NCBI RefSeq assembly: GCF_000023945.1
Contig: NC_013158.1
Location: 1,860,001 to 1,924,000 of the forward strand
Reading direction: 5' to 3'
Length of the DNA stretch: 64,000 nucleotides
Source: Halorhabdus utahensis DSM 12940
GTDB taxonomy: Archaea > Halobacteriota > Halobacteria > Halobacteriales > Haloarculaceae
Both the position numbers and the translations under genes were made by a program. This document shows, one piece after another, positions 34,137 to 42,649 of the stretch. A model generated the notes under the pieces. The model saw nothing but the letters and a program-made list of their open reading frames with translations, did not search any database and was not told the origin of the DNA. Within the stretch, counting starts at the first letter, position 1, and every line of letters starts with the position of its first letter.

Positions 34137-35147
34137 ATGATCGAGGACGCCCGCGTGCTCCGCGAGGAGTTCGTCCCGAACGACGTCGTCCACCGCGACG
34201 GCGAGGTCGACGCGCTCTCGGCCGTCCTCGAACCCGTCGTCGAGGGCGAACCGCCCGAGTCCGCGCTGCTCACCGGCCCCTCGGGAGCCGGCAAGACCAC
34301 CATCGCGAAGTTCGTCGTCGGCCGCCTCCGGGAGACCGCCCTCGACGTCGAGGCGATCCACGTCAACTGCTGGCAATCGTACACTCGCTTCAAAGCCCTC
34401 TACCGGATTCTCGAGGGCCTCGGCCGGACGATCGACGTCCACCGCCAGTCGACGCCCCACGACGAACTCCTCGATCGGCTCGAAGCCTACGACGGCCCGC
34501 CCGTCATCGTCACGCTCGACGAGGTCGACCAGCTCGAGGACGGCCACCTGATCTACGACCTCTACCGCCTCCCCGCGTTCGCGGTCGTCCTGATCACCAA
34601 CGACGAGGAAGAGCTGCTGGCCGGCCTCGACGAGCGCGTCCGGTCGCGGCTTCACACCGCCGAGACGATCCATTTCGACCGCTACGACGTCGAAGAGCTG
34701 ACCGACATCATGGCCGACCGCGTCGACCACGGGCTGGCTTCGGGGGCCGTCGACTTCGACCAGCTCCGGTGGATCGCCGACGCCGCCGCCGGCGACGCCC
34801 GCGTCGGGTTGAGTATCCTCCGGAGCGCCGCACGGCGGGCCGACCGCGACGGTGCCGATGCTATCGCCGCGTCCCACATCGAGGCCGCGATCCCCGAAGC
34901 CCGCCGGGAAGTCCGGTCGCGGGCCCTCGACGCACTGCACAAGGAGCAACGGAAAGTATTCGAGATCCTCCGGGAGAGCGACGGGCTCCCGCCGCGGGAG
35001 GTCTACGATCGGTACGTCGCGGCGGTCGAGGATCCCCGGACGAAGCGGACGGTCCGGTCGTGGCTCCAGAAAATCGAACAGTACAACCTGGTCGAGGCCG
35101 ACGGGAGTGGCCCGACCCGGACGTATCGCGTCATCGCCGAGGAGTAG
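34137..35147 (+). CDS. Orc1/Cdc6 family protein (short paralogue)
   Basis: A 336-residue AAA+ initiator-like protein: Walker A GPSGAGKTT (Lys53), Walker B VTLDEVDQL (Asp128, Glu129), sensor 1 VVLITNDEE, sensor 2 near GDARVGLSILRSAARRA, and a C-terminal winged helix (LDALHKEQRKVFEILRESDGLPPREVYDRY). It is shorter than the about 400-residue main initiators. Family members bind origins; in Sulfolobales one paralogue (Orc1-2) is reported to be a DNA-damage transcription regulator. No A+T-rich unwinding element or long origin repeats are visible near the gene. Proximity to polB2 and shared CCGGAAAC motifs favour a regulatory role. Confidence 0.88.
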   Translation: MIEDARVLREEFVPNDVVHRDGEVDALSAVLEPVVEGEPPESALLTGPSGAGKTTIAKFVVGRLRETALDVEAIHVNCWQSYTRFKALYRILEGLGRTIDVHRQSTPHDELLDRLEAYDGPPVIVTLDEVDQLEDGHLIYDLYRLPAFAVVLITNDEEELLAGLDERVRSRLHTAETIHFDRYDVEELTDIMADRVDHGLASGAVDFDQLRWIADAAAGDARVGLSILRSAARRADRDGADAIAASHIEAAIPEARREVRSRALDALHKEQRKVFEILRESDGLPPREVYDRYVAAVEDPRTKRTVRSWLQKIEQYNLVEADGSGPTRTYRVIAEE

Positions 35148-35284
35148 CTGTGCGTTCGTCCACCTTCGGGGAGCGATGGAACCCATGGCAGAGTGGTGAC
35201 GACCCGACAGTCAGGGTCGAACCCACGTCACGGAACTGATAGTCGGATGAAAACTTATGCAGGCATCGAACGAACTCCCGGGTC

Positions 35285-36844
35285 ATGCGCCGGCGTACCT
35301 TCCTCGGGACGGTCGTCGCCGCCGGGCTGGCCGGGTGTACGGCCCCCGCGAGCGAGGAGACGCCCGGGGTAACGACGACCGTCGCGGGGCCGACGGTGGT
35401 GACCCCGCCCGAGCCTGACCCGGAGCGCGAACCGCTCCAGTCGGAGGGCTCGCAGCTCGTGACGGCCGCGGCCACCGACCGGGTCTACGCGCTGGGCGCG
35501 GGCGGTGGGGGCGGTGACGAGGAGTGGTTGTGGGACAGCTTCCAGTTCGTCTCGGAACCGGACGCCGACGGCCCCGCGCTCGTCGAGGGGACACTCACCA
35601 ATAATGGCGACTTCGAGCACGTAATCGCCTTCGAGAAGCTCTCGCCGTTCGGTGGGAACGGCTGGTTCCGGCCGGACGGCTATCTGGACGTGTCGATCCC
35701 GGGCAGGGACCGCAACCTCGTGCAACTGCTGGAACCGACCGCAGCACACGACTTCGTCGACGGGGAACCGTCGTTCCACCGCGACGGGGAAGGCGTCTGG
35801 CGGGTCCAGGAGCACGCCGATCATGATATTCCGGACTACCTGCGCCTTGCCCCGGGCCAGACCATCTACGGGCAGTGGGCGCTCGTCGCCTCTACCGTCG
35901 AGGACGCCATCCGCGTGCCTGTCCCCGGGCGATACAGCACCACCGGCGCCGAAGTCGCCCTGTCGATCGCCGTCTGGGACCGGACAGCGCCCGGGCCGAG
36001 CGAGGAATCCATCCACGCGGGCCGGGACGTCCCGCCGCCGCCTCCCACCCGCGAAGACGTGACTAAGAGGGTCTGGTATCACGAGGCCGGTCCCGAGACG
36101 CCGGTTTTCCTCCACCCGGAGACGGAGGCGGGAACCCTCCCGCTACGGGTTGACTTCACGCTCGTCAATCACACCGTCGAGCAGGCGTTCGGGCTCAACC
36201 CGTACAACTGGGGACTGTACAAATTGCACGATGACACGTGGTATCATATCGCACCCCAGAACATTCCGCTGCCAGGGGGATCGCTCCAGCCCGGGAGCAT
36301 CGCTCGGAAAACACATACACTGTTCAACGGCCATCGGCTCGGCGATCCGCCCGGTCCCACAGTCACGGACGACAGCTACCGGCGGACGGTTCCGCACCTC
36401 GGGCCGGGGCTGTACGCCTACGCGCGTGACCTCATGTTCGAGGACACGTACCGCTGCTACGCGGCGCTACTCGAACTCGACGGCGACCCGGTCGCGGTGA
36501 CGCCGGCCACGGATCTGTCCATCGAACGCGGCGGTGACACCATCGAGGCGGTCCATCCCGAGGTCGACACCAGCCGGCGGAACCACCGGCTCACCGTCGA
36601 GCGCGCCCCAGAGGCCGAGACCGACGAGCGAGTCCTCCCGGAACAGATCATGACCGTCGATTACGCGACGGGGCTCCGGAACGCCATCGGCCTGCTCGAG
36701 CCCGGCGTCGGGACCGTGCGCCTCGAAACCCCGACGTACGAGGTCAGTATAGCGGGAGACATCGCGGATCGCTCGCCCGTGATCCTCGAATTGCCCGACG
36801 GGCCGGTCACGATCCGGGTCGGGATCGAGGACCTCTGGGAGTGA
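35285..36844 (+). CDS. Tat lipoprotein of unknown function
   Basis: A 519-residue secreted lipoprotein. The signal contains MRRRTFLGTVVAAGLAGC with lipobox Cys, followed by a Thr/Pro-rich spacer. The mature chain is beta-rich, with two similar halves: WVLENGTLTNNG-like DGPALVEGTLTNNGDF at about 100 and LPLRVDFTLVNHTVEQAFG at about 290. It may consist of paired immunoglobulin-like domains. Lies between orc1 and the polB2 operon but has no visible link to replication. Function unknown. Confidence 0.75.
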   Translation: MRRRTFLGTVVAAGLAGCTAPASEETPGVTTTVAGPTVVTPPEPDPEREPLQSEGSQLVTAAATDRVYALGAGGGGGDEEWLWDSFQFVSEPDADGPALVEGTLTNNGDFEHVIAFEKLSPFGGNGWFRPDGYLDVSIPGRDRNLVQLLEPTAAHDFVDGEPSFHRDGEGVWRVQEHADHDIPDYLRLAPGQTIYGQWALVASTVEDAIRVPVPGRYSTTGAEVALSIAVWDRTAPGPSEESIHAGRDVPPPPPTREDVTKRVWYHEAGPETPVFLHPETEAGTLPLRVDFTLVNHTVEQAFGLNPYNWGLYKLHDDTWYHIAPQNIPLPGGSLQPGSIARKTHTLFNGHRLGDPPGPTVTDDSYRRTVPHLGPGLYAYARDLMFEDTYRCYAALLELDGDPVAVTPATDLSIERGGDTIEAVHPEVDTSRRNHRLTVERAPEAETDERVLPEQIMTVDYATGLRNAIGLLEPGVGTVRLETPTYEVSIAGDIADRSPVILELPDGPVTIRVGIEDLWE

Positions 36845-36860
36845 GTCCCATGTGACGCTT

Positions 36861-36963
36861 CCGGAAACCCGCATGGCGGCCCGGCATCCGGAACCGACCC
36901 GGAAACGACGCCGATAGCGGTGCAGTCCCCCGGTTTCACCCTGTTTTCGGCCGATCCGGAAAC
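36861..36963. promoter_or_regulatory. Cluster of CCGGAAAC motifs upstream of the RecA-like/polB2 operon
   Basis: CCGGAAAC occurs at 36861-36868, 36899-36906 and 36956-36963 in the 169-bp gap before the operon. The middle copy continues GACGCCGATAGC, matching 18 of 21 positions of the site before orc1 (34086 onward). A related GGTTTC lies at 36932-36937. The third copy is about 50 bp upstream of the ATG at 37014. Candidate operator shared by the two transcription units. Confidence 0.55.
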
Positions 36964-37013
36964 CATGAAACGACACACCAGCCGGTTTGACGGTCCCGGC
37001 GGATCGTTGTCGT

Positions 37014-37952
37014 ATGGAACACGACGCGATCACCGGACGGATGGGAACGGACAGCCGGCGAGGCGGCTCGTCGATCGGGGACCCGCGATGGCCGGCTTCG
37101 AGTCGCGAGGACCTCCCGGGCCAGCGTGCCCGACAACGATCCAGTGGCGAGATCGACGACGCGGCGACCGCCGTGGACGTTGACGACGGCCTCGCCCTCC
37201 CGGAACTCCCGACGCTCGAAGACGACCTCTATCTGCTGGAACCCGACGCGGGAACCGCGCGATCGCGACGCGACGCCGTCGTCGGCCCGCTTCACGCGCT
37301 CGCACTCGATACCGCGCTCTCGGCGGGCGGCGACGTTGTCTGGGTCGACGCGGGGGGCCACGCCACGACGCACGCCTTCGCCCGCGTCGCCCCGGCCGAG
37401 CGTGCGCTCGATCGCGTCCACGTCGCCCGCGCGTTCACGACCCACCAGCACTACACGCTGGTCGAGCAACTCGGCCGGTGGCTCCGGGGCGACGGCGATT
37501 CGCCCTTCGGCGCGCCGGCGACCGACCGCCCCGCGGTTGTCGTCGCCCCGGCACTCGACGCGCTCTACCGCAAGGGGGAAATCCGGGATGGCGACGCCGG
37601 ACGCCTCCTCTCCCATTCGCTGGCGACCCTCGCCGCGATCGCCCGCGAACACGACATCCCGGTCGTGCTGACGCGGTCCAGGGCCGACAGCGACACCGAC
37701 CCGATCGAGGCGGCTGCCACGACGATCGCCCTCGAAGAAACCCAGTTCGGCCCCCGATTCGCGTGCGACGATCTCGACTTCGAGACGCTGGTCTACCGCG
37801 TTGAGGAGGGCGTCCACCAGACGACGATCACCTACTGGGCGGAGATCCTCCGGGCTCGGCATCCGGCCGTCGCGTCCGGCGGCTCCGTCAGGGCAAGTGG
37901 ATCCGGATCGACCGCACAGTCACTCACTATCGGGCCGGCGGCAATCAGGTGA
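37014..37952 (+). CDS. RecA/RadA-like protein lacking Walker A
   Basis: A 312-residue protein. The first 60 residues look disordered. From about 75 it has a RecA-like core: GPLHALALDTALSAGGDVVWVDAGGHATTHAFARVAP at the position of the P-loop, ARAFTTHQHYTLVEQL, a Walker B-like strand AVVVAPALDALYRKGE, and LAAIAREHDIPVVLT, as in RadA's L2 region. No GxxxxGKT/S is present, so it probably does not hydrolyse ATP. Its overlap with the next gene (GTGA) and with polB2 nearby resembles inactive RecA-like partners (ImuA-type) of translesion polymerases. The ATG at 37014 is preferred over an upstream in-frame start at 36987. Confidence 0.65.
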   Translation: MEHDAITGRMGTDSRRGGSSIGDPRWPASSREDLPGQRARQRSSGEIDDAATAVDVDDGLALPELPTLEDDLYLLEPDAGTARSRRDAVVGPLHALALDTALSAGGDVVWVDAGGHATTHAFARVAPAERALDRVHVARAFTTHQHYTLVEQLGRWLRGDGDSPFGAPATDRPAVVVAPALDALYRKGEIRDGDAGRLLSHSLATLAAIAREHDIPVVLTRSRADSDTDPIEAAATTIALEETQFGPRFACDDLDFETLVYRVEEGVHQTTITYWAEILRARHPAVASGGSVRASGSGSTAQSLTIGPAAIR

Positions 37953-38329
37953 CCACGATGGGACGGACCAACCCCACGTTCCGGGACGTGCTCCGGTCGG
38001 TCGAGGACCGCTGGGCCCCCTTCCGGCGGGCGCTGCGCTACGAGGACCAGCAGCGCTTCGATCGCCTCCTCGGGCACGCCCGGACGCACGCCGACGCGGC
38101 GGGCAATTTGAACCACCATTCCCCGATCGTGCCGGTCCTGCTCGCGATCTCGCTCGCCCAGGAACGGCGGATCGACGACCTCGAAGCGCGACTCGACGAA
38201 CTCGAAGGGGAGATCGGCGAGCAGGCGGATCGCGTCGACGCCCTCGAAGCCCAAATCGACGATTTCGGGCACCAATACGACGAAATCTCGGCGGGGAATG
38301 GGACATCTCCACACGAAAGAACAGGGTGA
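37949..38329 (+). CDS. Small coiled-coil protein of the polB2 operon
   Basis: A 126-residue protein. Residues about 10-70 form a helical region (FRDVLRSVEDRWAPFRRALRYEDQQRFDRLLGHARTHADAAGN), followed by a coiled coil at 72-110 (RRIDDLEARLDELEGEIGEQADRVDALEAQIDDF). It starts at GTG 37949, overlapping the RecA-like stop by 4 bp; ATG 37958 is an alternative. It ends 12 bp before the polymerase. Probably a structural or tethering subunit; no enzyme motif. Confidence 0.7.
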   Translation: MTTMGRTNPTFRDVLRSVEDRWAPFRRALRYEDQQRFDRLLGHARTHADAAGNLNHHSPIVPVLLAISLAQERRIDDLEARLDELEGEIGEQADRVDALEAQIDDFGHQYDEISAGNGTSPHERTG

Positions 38330-38340
38330 GGTTTCGGGGG

Positions 38341-40647
38341 ATGGTCTTCACGATCGACTTCCTCGGCGACGGCGACCCGCTCGTGTGGTCCCTCGACGGC
38401 ACCGTCGATGAACCGGCGTGGTCGGCGTCGCGCGCGGCCGCGTATCGCCCGACGGTGTACGCGGTCGCCGCGCGTGGGATGACCGAACGCGATCCCGACC
38501 GCGAGGCCTGCATCGCCGATTTGAACGATCTCCGGGCGGATCTCGACATGCATCCGGCGGTTGCAGACCTTCGTTTCGAGTGGAGGTCGCCGGGGTTTCG
38601 CTTCGCCGACCAGCCCGTCCTCCGGATCGACGTCGACCGGGTCGATGCGGTCCGGGAAGTCGCTCGCTTCGTCGAGAATCGCGGCCCACCCGGTCGGGTT
38701 CCGTACCGGGCGTTCGACGTGGACTTCTCGCCGGAGTTCCGGTACTGTCTCGAAACCGGGATCGACCCGACGCCGGGGCGGCCCCCGCGCGTGCTTCGGC
38801 TGGATCTGCCCCGGACTGCCGCGGCCGAAGGTGACCTCACCGAACTGGCGATCGGCGCGCGAACGACGGCCCCGACAGCTTCGTCGGCCACGGACGCGAC
38901 CTCGACGGCCACCGCCGAGCCCGCACTGCCGGGGACGCAGCCGGCCGGCGACACCGTCGAGGAGGTGCTGGTGACCCTTCGACGGCGGCTGGCGGTCGAG
39001 GATCCGGACGTGCTTCAGGTCGAACGGAGTGACATCCTCCCGTTGCTCGACGAGGCGGCCACCGAGCACGGCGTCGACCCCGGCCTCCAGCGGGTTCCGG
39101 ACGGTACGCCGCGGGCCGAGATCCCGGCCGTCCAGCAACTCGCGGGGGCGTCAACGTTCGAATCGTACGGGCGGCGGATGCACTCTCCGGCGCGGTACAA
39201 CGTTCCGGGACGGGTCGTGATCGATCGCTCGAACACGTTCTTCCTCGGCGAGACGAACCTCGCGGGGGCGCTCGATCTCGTCGCCCGGTCGGGCAAGCCG
39301 CTGCAGGAACTGTCCTGGGCGTCGATCGGGAACGTGCTCACGGCGATCCAGATCCGGGCCGTCCGAAAGCGGGATGTCCTCGTCCAGTGGCGGGCCTGGC
39401 GACCGGAGCGGTTCAAGACCGCCCGGACGCTACACGACGCCGATCGGGGCGGAACCACGCTCTCACCGATCGTCGGCGTTCACGACGCTGTCCACGAACT
39501 CGACTTCGCGTCGATGTACCCCAACATCATCTGCGAACACAATCTCTCGCCCGAGACGGTCCGGTGTGGGTGTCACGATGGCGAGGACGTGCCCGAGTTG
39601 GGCTATTCCGTCTGTGATCGCGAGGGCTATCTCCCCGACGTCCTCAAGCCGATCATCGACGATCGTGCCGAGAAGAAACGCCGGCTGGCCGAGGACGACC
39701 TCTCGGCCGCCGAGCGGCGCGCACTCTCCGGGCAAGTGGACGCCCTGAAGTGGATCCTCGTCTCGTGTTTCGGGTATCAGGGGTTCAGCAACGCCAAGTT
39801 CGGCCGGATCGAGGTCCACGAGGCGATCAACGCCCACGCACGCGACGTCCTCCTCTCGGCCAAAGAACGCCTGGAAGCCGGCGGCTGGTCGGTCCTGCAC
39901 GGCATCGTCGATTCGATCTGGGTGACGCCCCGCGAGGGGGCGACCCAGGAGCCACTCGAGGAGATCGCCGCAAAGATCACCGACGACGTCGGGATCGCCC
40001 TGGAGCACGAGGGGGACTTCGACTGGGTGGCGTTCTGTCCCCGACGCGACGGCGAGGGCGGGGCGCTGACGAAGTACTTCGGCAGTCGGCGCGATCCGGA
40101 CGGGGACGACCCCTTCAAGGTTCGCGGGCTCGCCTGCCGGCAGCGCTCGACGCCGCCGTGGGTCGCGGGGCTTCAGCGGTCGCTCATCGAGACGTTCGAC
40201 GGGACGCGCGATCCGAGCGCGGTGATCGACACGCTCGCGGCCCACCTCGCAACTCTTGCGGCCGGCGATGTCCCGACGACGGACCTGCTCGTCCGGAATC
40301 GCGCCTCGAAGGACGTCGACGCCTACACCCACCGGACCCGCACCGTCGCCGCGCTGGAGCGGGCGGATTCGATCGGGCTTGACTCCGCGCCGGGCCAGGA
40401 CATCGTCTACGTCGTCCGCGACGACGACAGAGAGGGGATGGACCGAGTGCGGCTGGCGTCGGAGATCGACGACGAGAGCGACTACGACGCGGGCTACTAC
40501 CGCGAGGCGGCGATCAGGGCCGCGGTCGGCGTCCTCGGCCCGCTGGACTGGACGGACGCGGACGTCCGGGACGCACTCGCCGGCGAGCGGGACGCGACGC
40601 TGTCGACGTTCGACGGGATGGAGCTGGATCCCGACCGCCGGATCTAA
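38341..40647 (+). CDS. polB2: PolB2-type family B DNA polymerase
   Basis: A 768-residue family B polymerase of the archaeal PolB2 group. Motif A is HELDFASMYPNII with Asp388 conserved. Motif B is ALKWILVSCFGYQG (Lys470; the usual N-S-x-Y-G is V-S-C-F-G). Motif C is LHGIVDSIWV: only the second Asp (Asp524) remains, while the first catalytic Asp is Ile522. No 3'-5' exonuclease motifs are recognised in the first about 300 residues. PolB2 was once called inactive; in Sulfolobales (Dpo2) it is DNA-damage induced and implicated in damage tolerance. The ATG at 38341 is the natural start of the conserved N-terminus; upstream in-frame sequence overlaps the two preceding genes. Confidence 0.85.
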   Translation: MVFTIDFLGDGDPLVWSLDGTVDEPAWSASRAAAYRPTVYAVAARGMTERDPDREACIADLNDLRADLDMHPAVADLRFEWRSPGFRFADQPVLRIDVDRVDAVREVARFVENRGPPGRVPYRAFDVDFSPEFRYCLETGIDPTPGRPPRVLRLDLPRTAAAEGDLTELAIGARTTAPTASSATDATSTATAEPALPGTQPAGDTVEEVLVTLRRRLAVEDPDVLQVERSDILPLLDEAATEHGVDPGLQRVPDGTPRAEIPAVQQLAGASTFESYGRRMHSPARYNVPGRVVIDRSNTFFLGETNLAGALDLVARSGKPLQELSWASIGNVLTAIQIRAVRKRDVLVQWRAWRPERFKTARTLHDADRGGTTLSPIVGVHDAVHELDFASMYPNIICEHNLSPETVRCGCHDGEDVPELGYSVCDREGYLPDVLKPIIDDRAEKKRRLAEDDLSAAERRALSGQVDALKWILVSCFGYQGFSNAKFGRIEVHEAINAHARDVLLSAKERLEAGGWSVLHGIVDSIWVTPREGATQEPLEEIAAKITDDVGIALEHEGDFDWVAFCPRRDGEGGALTKYFGSRRDPDGDDPFKVRGLACRQRSTPPWVAGLQRSLIETFDGTRDPSAVIDTLAAHLATLAAGDVPTTDLLVRNRASKDVDAYTHRTRTVAALERADSIGLDSAPGQDIVYVVRDDDREGMDRVRLASEIDDESDYDAGYYREAAIRAAVGVLGPLDWTDADVRDALAGERDATLSTFDGMELDPDRRI

Positions 40648-42542
40648 TCCCGGTTTGGCCTCTGGGACTCGTGCTCGGTCGATTTCCGCTCACTGATGTC
40701 CCGGACTATCGACAGGATCGACCGGTCCCCGTGGAACGTGACTGTCGTCGCGTTGATCTCGACGGGAATCGTCTCCCCGGATCGGGTTCGGTGCTCGGTT
40801 TCGAACACCGCCTGGCCGGACGCCATGACTGCCTGGACGCGCTCAGCTACCTCGCCCGGTTCCGATGGCACGTTGAGGTCCGCGGGGGTCATCGTGTGGA
40901 GTTCCGCTTCCGTGTAGCCGTACCGTTCGACGGCAGCTTGATTGACGAACGTAAACGGCCCGCCATCGGGGTGAACGAAGATGGCGTCGTCCATCTCGTG
41001 GAGGATGGATTCGAGTTCCTGCTCGCGTTTCTTCCGGTCGGTGATGTCGCGGTTGTTCGTGACGATCCCGTTGATCGGCTCCGTGTCGAGCTGGTTCGAG
41101 CCGTTGACCTCGAGCCAGCGCCACCCGCCGTCGGCCGTGCGAAACCGACACTCGACGGTGATGGTCCCCTCGGGCTCGCCGGCGAGTTCGGCGAACGCGG
41201 CCCTAACCGTATCCACGTCCTCGGGGTGGACGTAGTCGAATCCGCTCTTTCCCAGTAGTTCTCCCGGCTCGTACCCCAGGATTCGCGTGACTGCGGGACT
41301 CTGGTACTTGACCGTCCCGTCCGCATCGAGCACGGTGATGATGTCCGTCGACTCCTGAAGATAGGCCTCGTACCGTTCGAGTTCGCGCTCCCGTCGCCTT
41401 CGCTCGGTGATGTCGGTGATAAACCCCTCCAGTATCTCGGTATCCTGTCCGGTGGCGTCGACCATCTGCCCCCGCTCCCACATCCATCTGGTATCACCGT
41501 CTTTCGTTCGAATGCGATACGTGACCTCGAACGGTCGGTCGGCGTCGACAGCGTCCTGGACGCGGTTCCACATGTCCTCGCTGTCTTCCGGATGCAGAAC
41601 GTCCTCGCTCCAGTCGACGTCGCCGCGCTCGATGGCGTCGGCAGTATATCCGGTGAGAGTTTCGCATTCCCCACGGACAAACTCCATCGGCCAGCCGGGT
41701 TCGTTGCGACACCGATAGGCGATGCCGGGGAGGTTGCTGATCAGCGTTTCCAGCCGCCGGCGCTGCTCTCGCCGCTCGGTGATGTCGCGAGTGAACCCGA
41801 CGACCCGGACGACGGCCCCTTCGTCGTCGCGGACGGGTTCACCCTTCATCCACACCGCGCCCGGATCGTCGTCGCCACGCAGGATCCGGAACTCGACGTC
41901 GATCGTCTCGCCGTTCGAGAGGCGGGCCATAGCGTCTTCGACGAGCGCTCGATCGTCCGGATGGACGCCGTACAGGAAGTCCCGTGGGTCGTCCCGGATA
42001 GCGGATTCCGACCGGTTCCAGACGTCCTCGTAGCCGGAGATGAAGACGAGTTCCTCCCACTCGCGGTCGAACATCCACAGACAGTCCGTCGTGCTTTCGG
42101 AGAGCTCCGTCAGTCGCTCGCGCGTCCGTTCGGCCGCCTGACGGGCACGATATTGTTCGACGCTATTGGTGATACGATTCGCCAGCACGGTGTACTGGTC
42201 AGTCCCGGCTTCCTTTTGCATGTACTCGGTCACACCGGCGGAGATCGCCTCACTGGCGACTTCTTCTGATCCTTTGCCAGTATAGAGGATGACGGGTAAC
42301 TCCGGGTGGCGCTCACGGACGGCTTTGAGAAATTCGATACCGTTTCGCCCGGGCATGTCGTAATCCGAAACGATACAGTCGGCCGCGAAGTCGTCCAGGA
42401 CATCCAGACCGTCCGCGGCGCTCGACGCGGTTTCGACCACGATTCGGTCGTCCTCCCGTTCGAGAAACGTCGCGGCCAGCTCGGTGAGATCCGGCTCGTC
42501 GTCGACGTGGAGAATCCGGATCGTTTCGGAACGACTCACCAT
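40644..42542 (-). CDS. Response regulator with four PAS domains
   Basis: A 632-residue soluble protein. The receiver (about 8-125) has VDDEPDLTEL, phosphoacceptor Asp in CIVSDYDMPGRNG and a YMQKEAG switch region. Four PAS/PAC units follow at about 150-260, 268-385, 390-505 and 515-620, each ending in an RDITERR/RDITDRK-type linker (FTRDITERREQ, FITDITERRRR, NNRDITDRKKR, IVRDISERKS). No kinase or DNA-binding domain follows, so it senses and passes signals through PAS contacts. Its stop overlaps that of polB2 by four bases (convergent). Confidence 0.88.
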   Translation of the reverse strand: MVSRSETIRILHVDDEPDLTELAATFLEREDDRIVVETASSAADGLDVLDDFAADCIVSDYDMPGRNGIEFLKAVRERHPELPVILYTGKGSEEVASEAISAGVTEYMQKEAGTDQYTVLANRITNSVEQYRARQAAERTRERLTELSESTTDCLWMFDREWEELVFISGYEDVWNRSESAIRDDPRDFLYGVHPDDRALVEDAMARLSNGETIDVEFRILRGDDDPGAVWMKGEPVRDDEGAVVRVVGFTRDITERREQRRRLETLISNLPGIAYRCRNEPGWPMEFVRGECETLTGYTADAIERGDVDWSEDVLHPEDSEDMWNRVQDAVDADRPFEVTYRIRTKDGDTRWMWERGQMVDATGQDTEILEGFITDITERRRRERELERYEAYLQESTDIITVLDADGTVKYQSPAVTRILGYEPGELLGKSGFDYVHPEDVDTVRAAFAELAGEPEGTITVECRFRTADGGWRWLEVNGSNQLDTEPINGIVTNNRDITDRKKREQELESILHEMDDAIFVHPDGGPFTFVNQAAVERYGYTEAELHTMTPADLNVPSEPGEVAERVQAVMASGQAVFETEHRTRSGETIPVEINATTVTFHGDRSILSIVRDISERKSTEHESQRPNRD

Positions 42543-42649
42543 GTATGTCTCTCGTTCCGGGACAACAACGCGTATTTACTTAAGGTGCCGCCCCAGGACG
42601 GCAACTTGCCGCACGCCCGTCTCGTCGATCACGTCCGGTGGTCGGTGGA

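Noticed and set aside
34107..35186. Open frame of 359 codons on the minus strand
   Set aside because: Antisense of the Orc1/Cdc6 gene, whose Walker and winged-helix motifs make the plus strand the real one.
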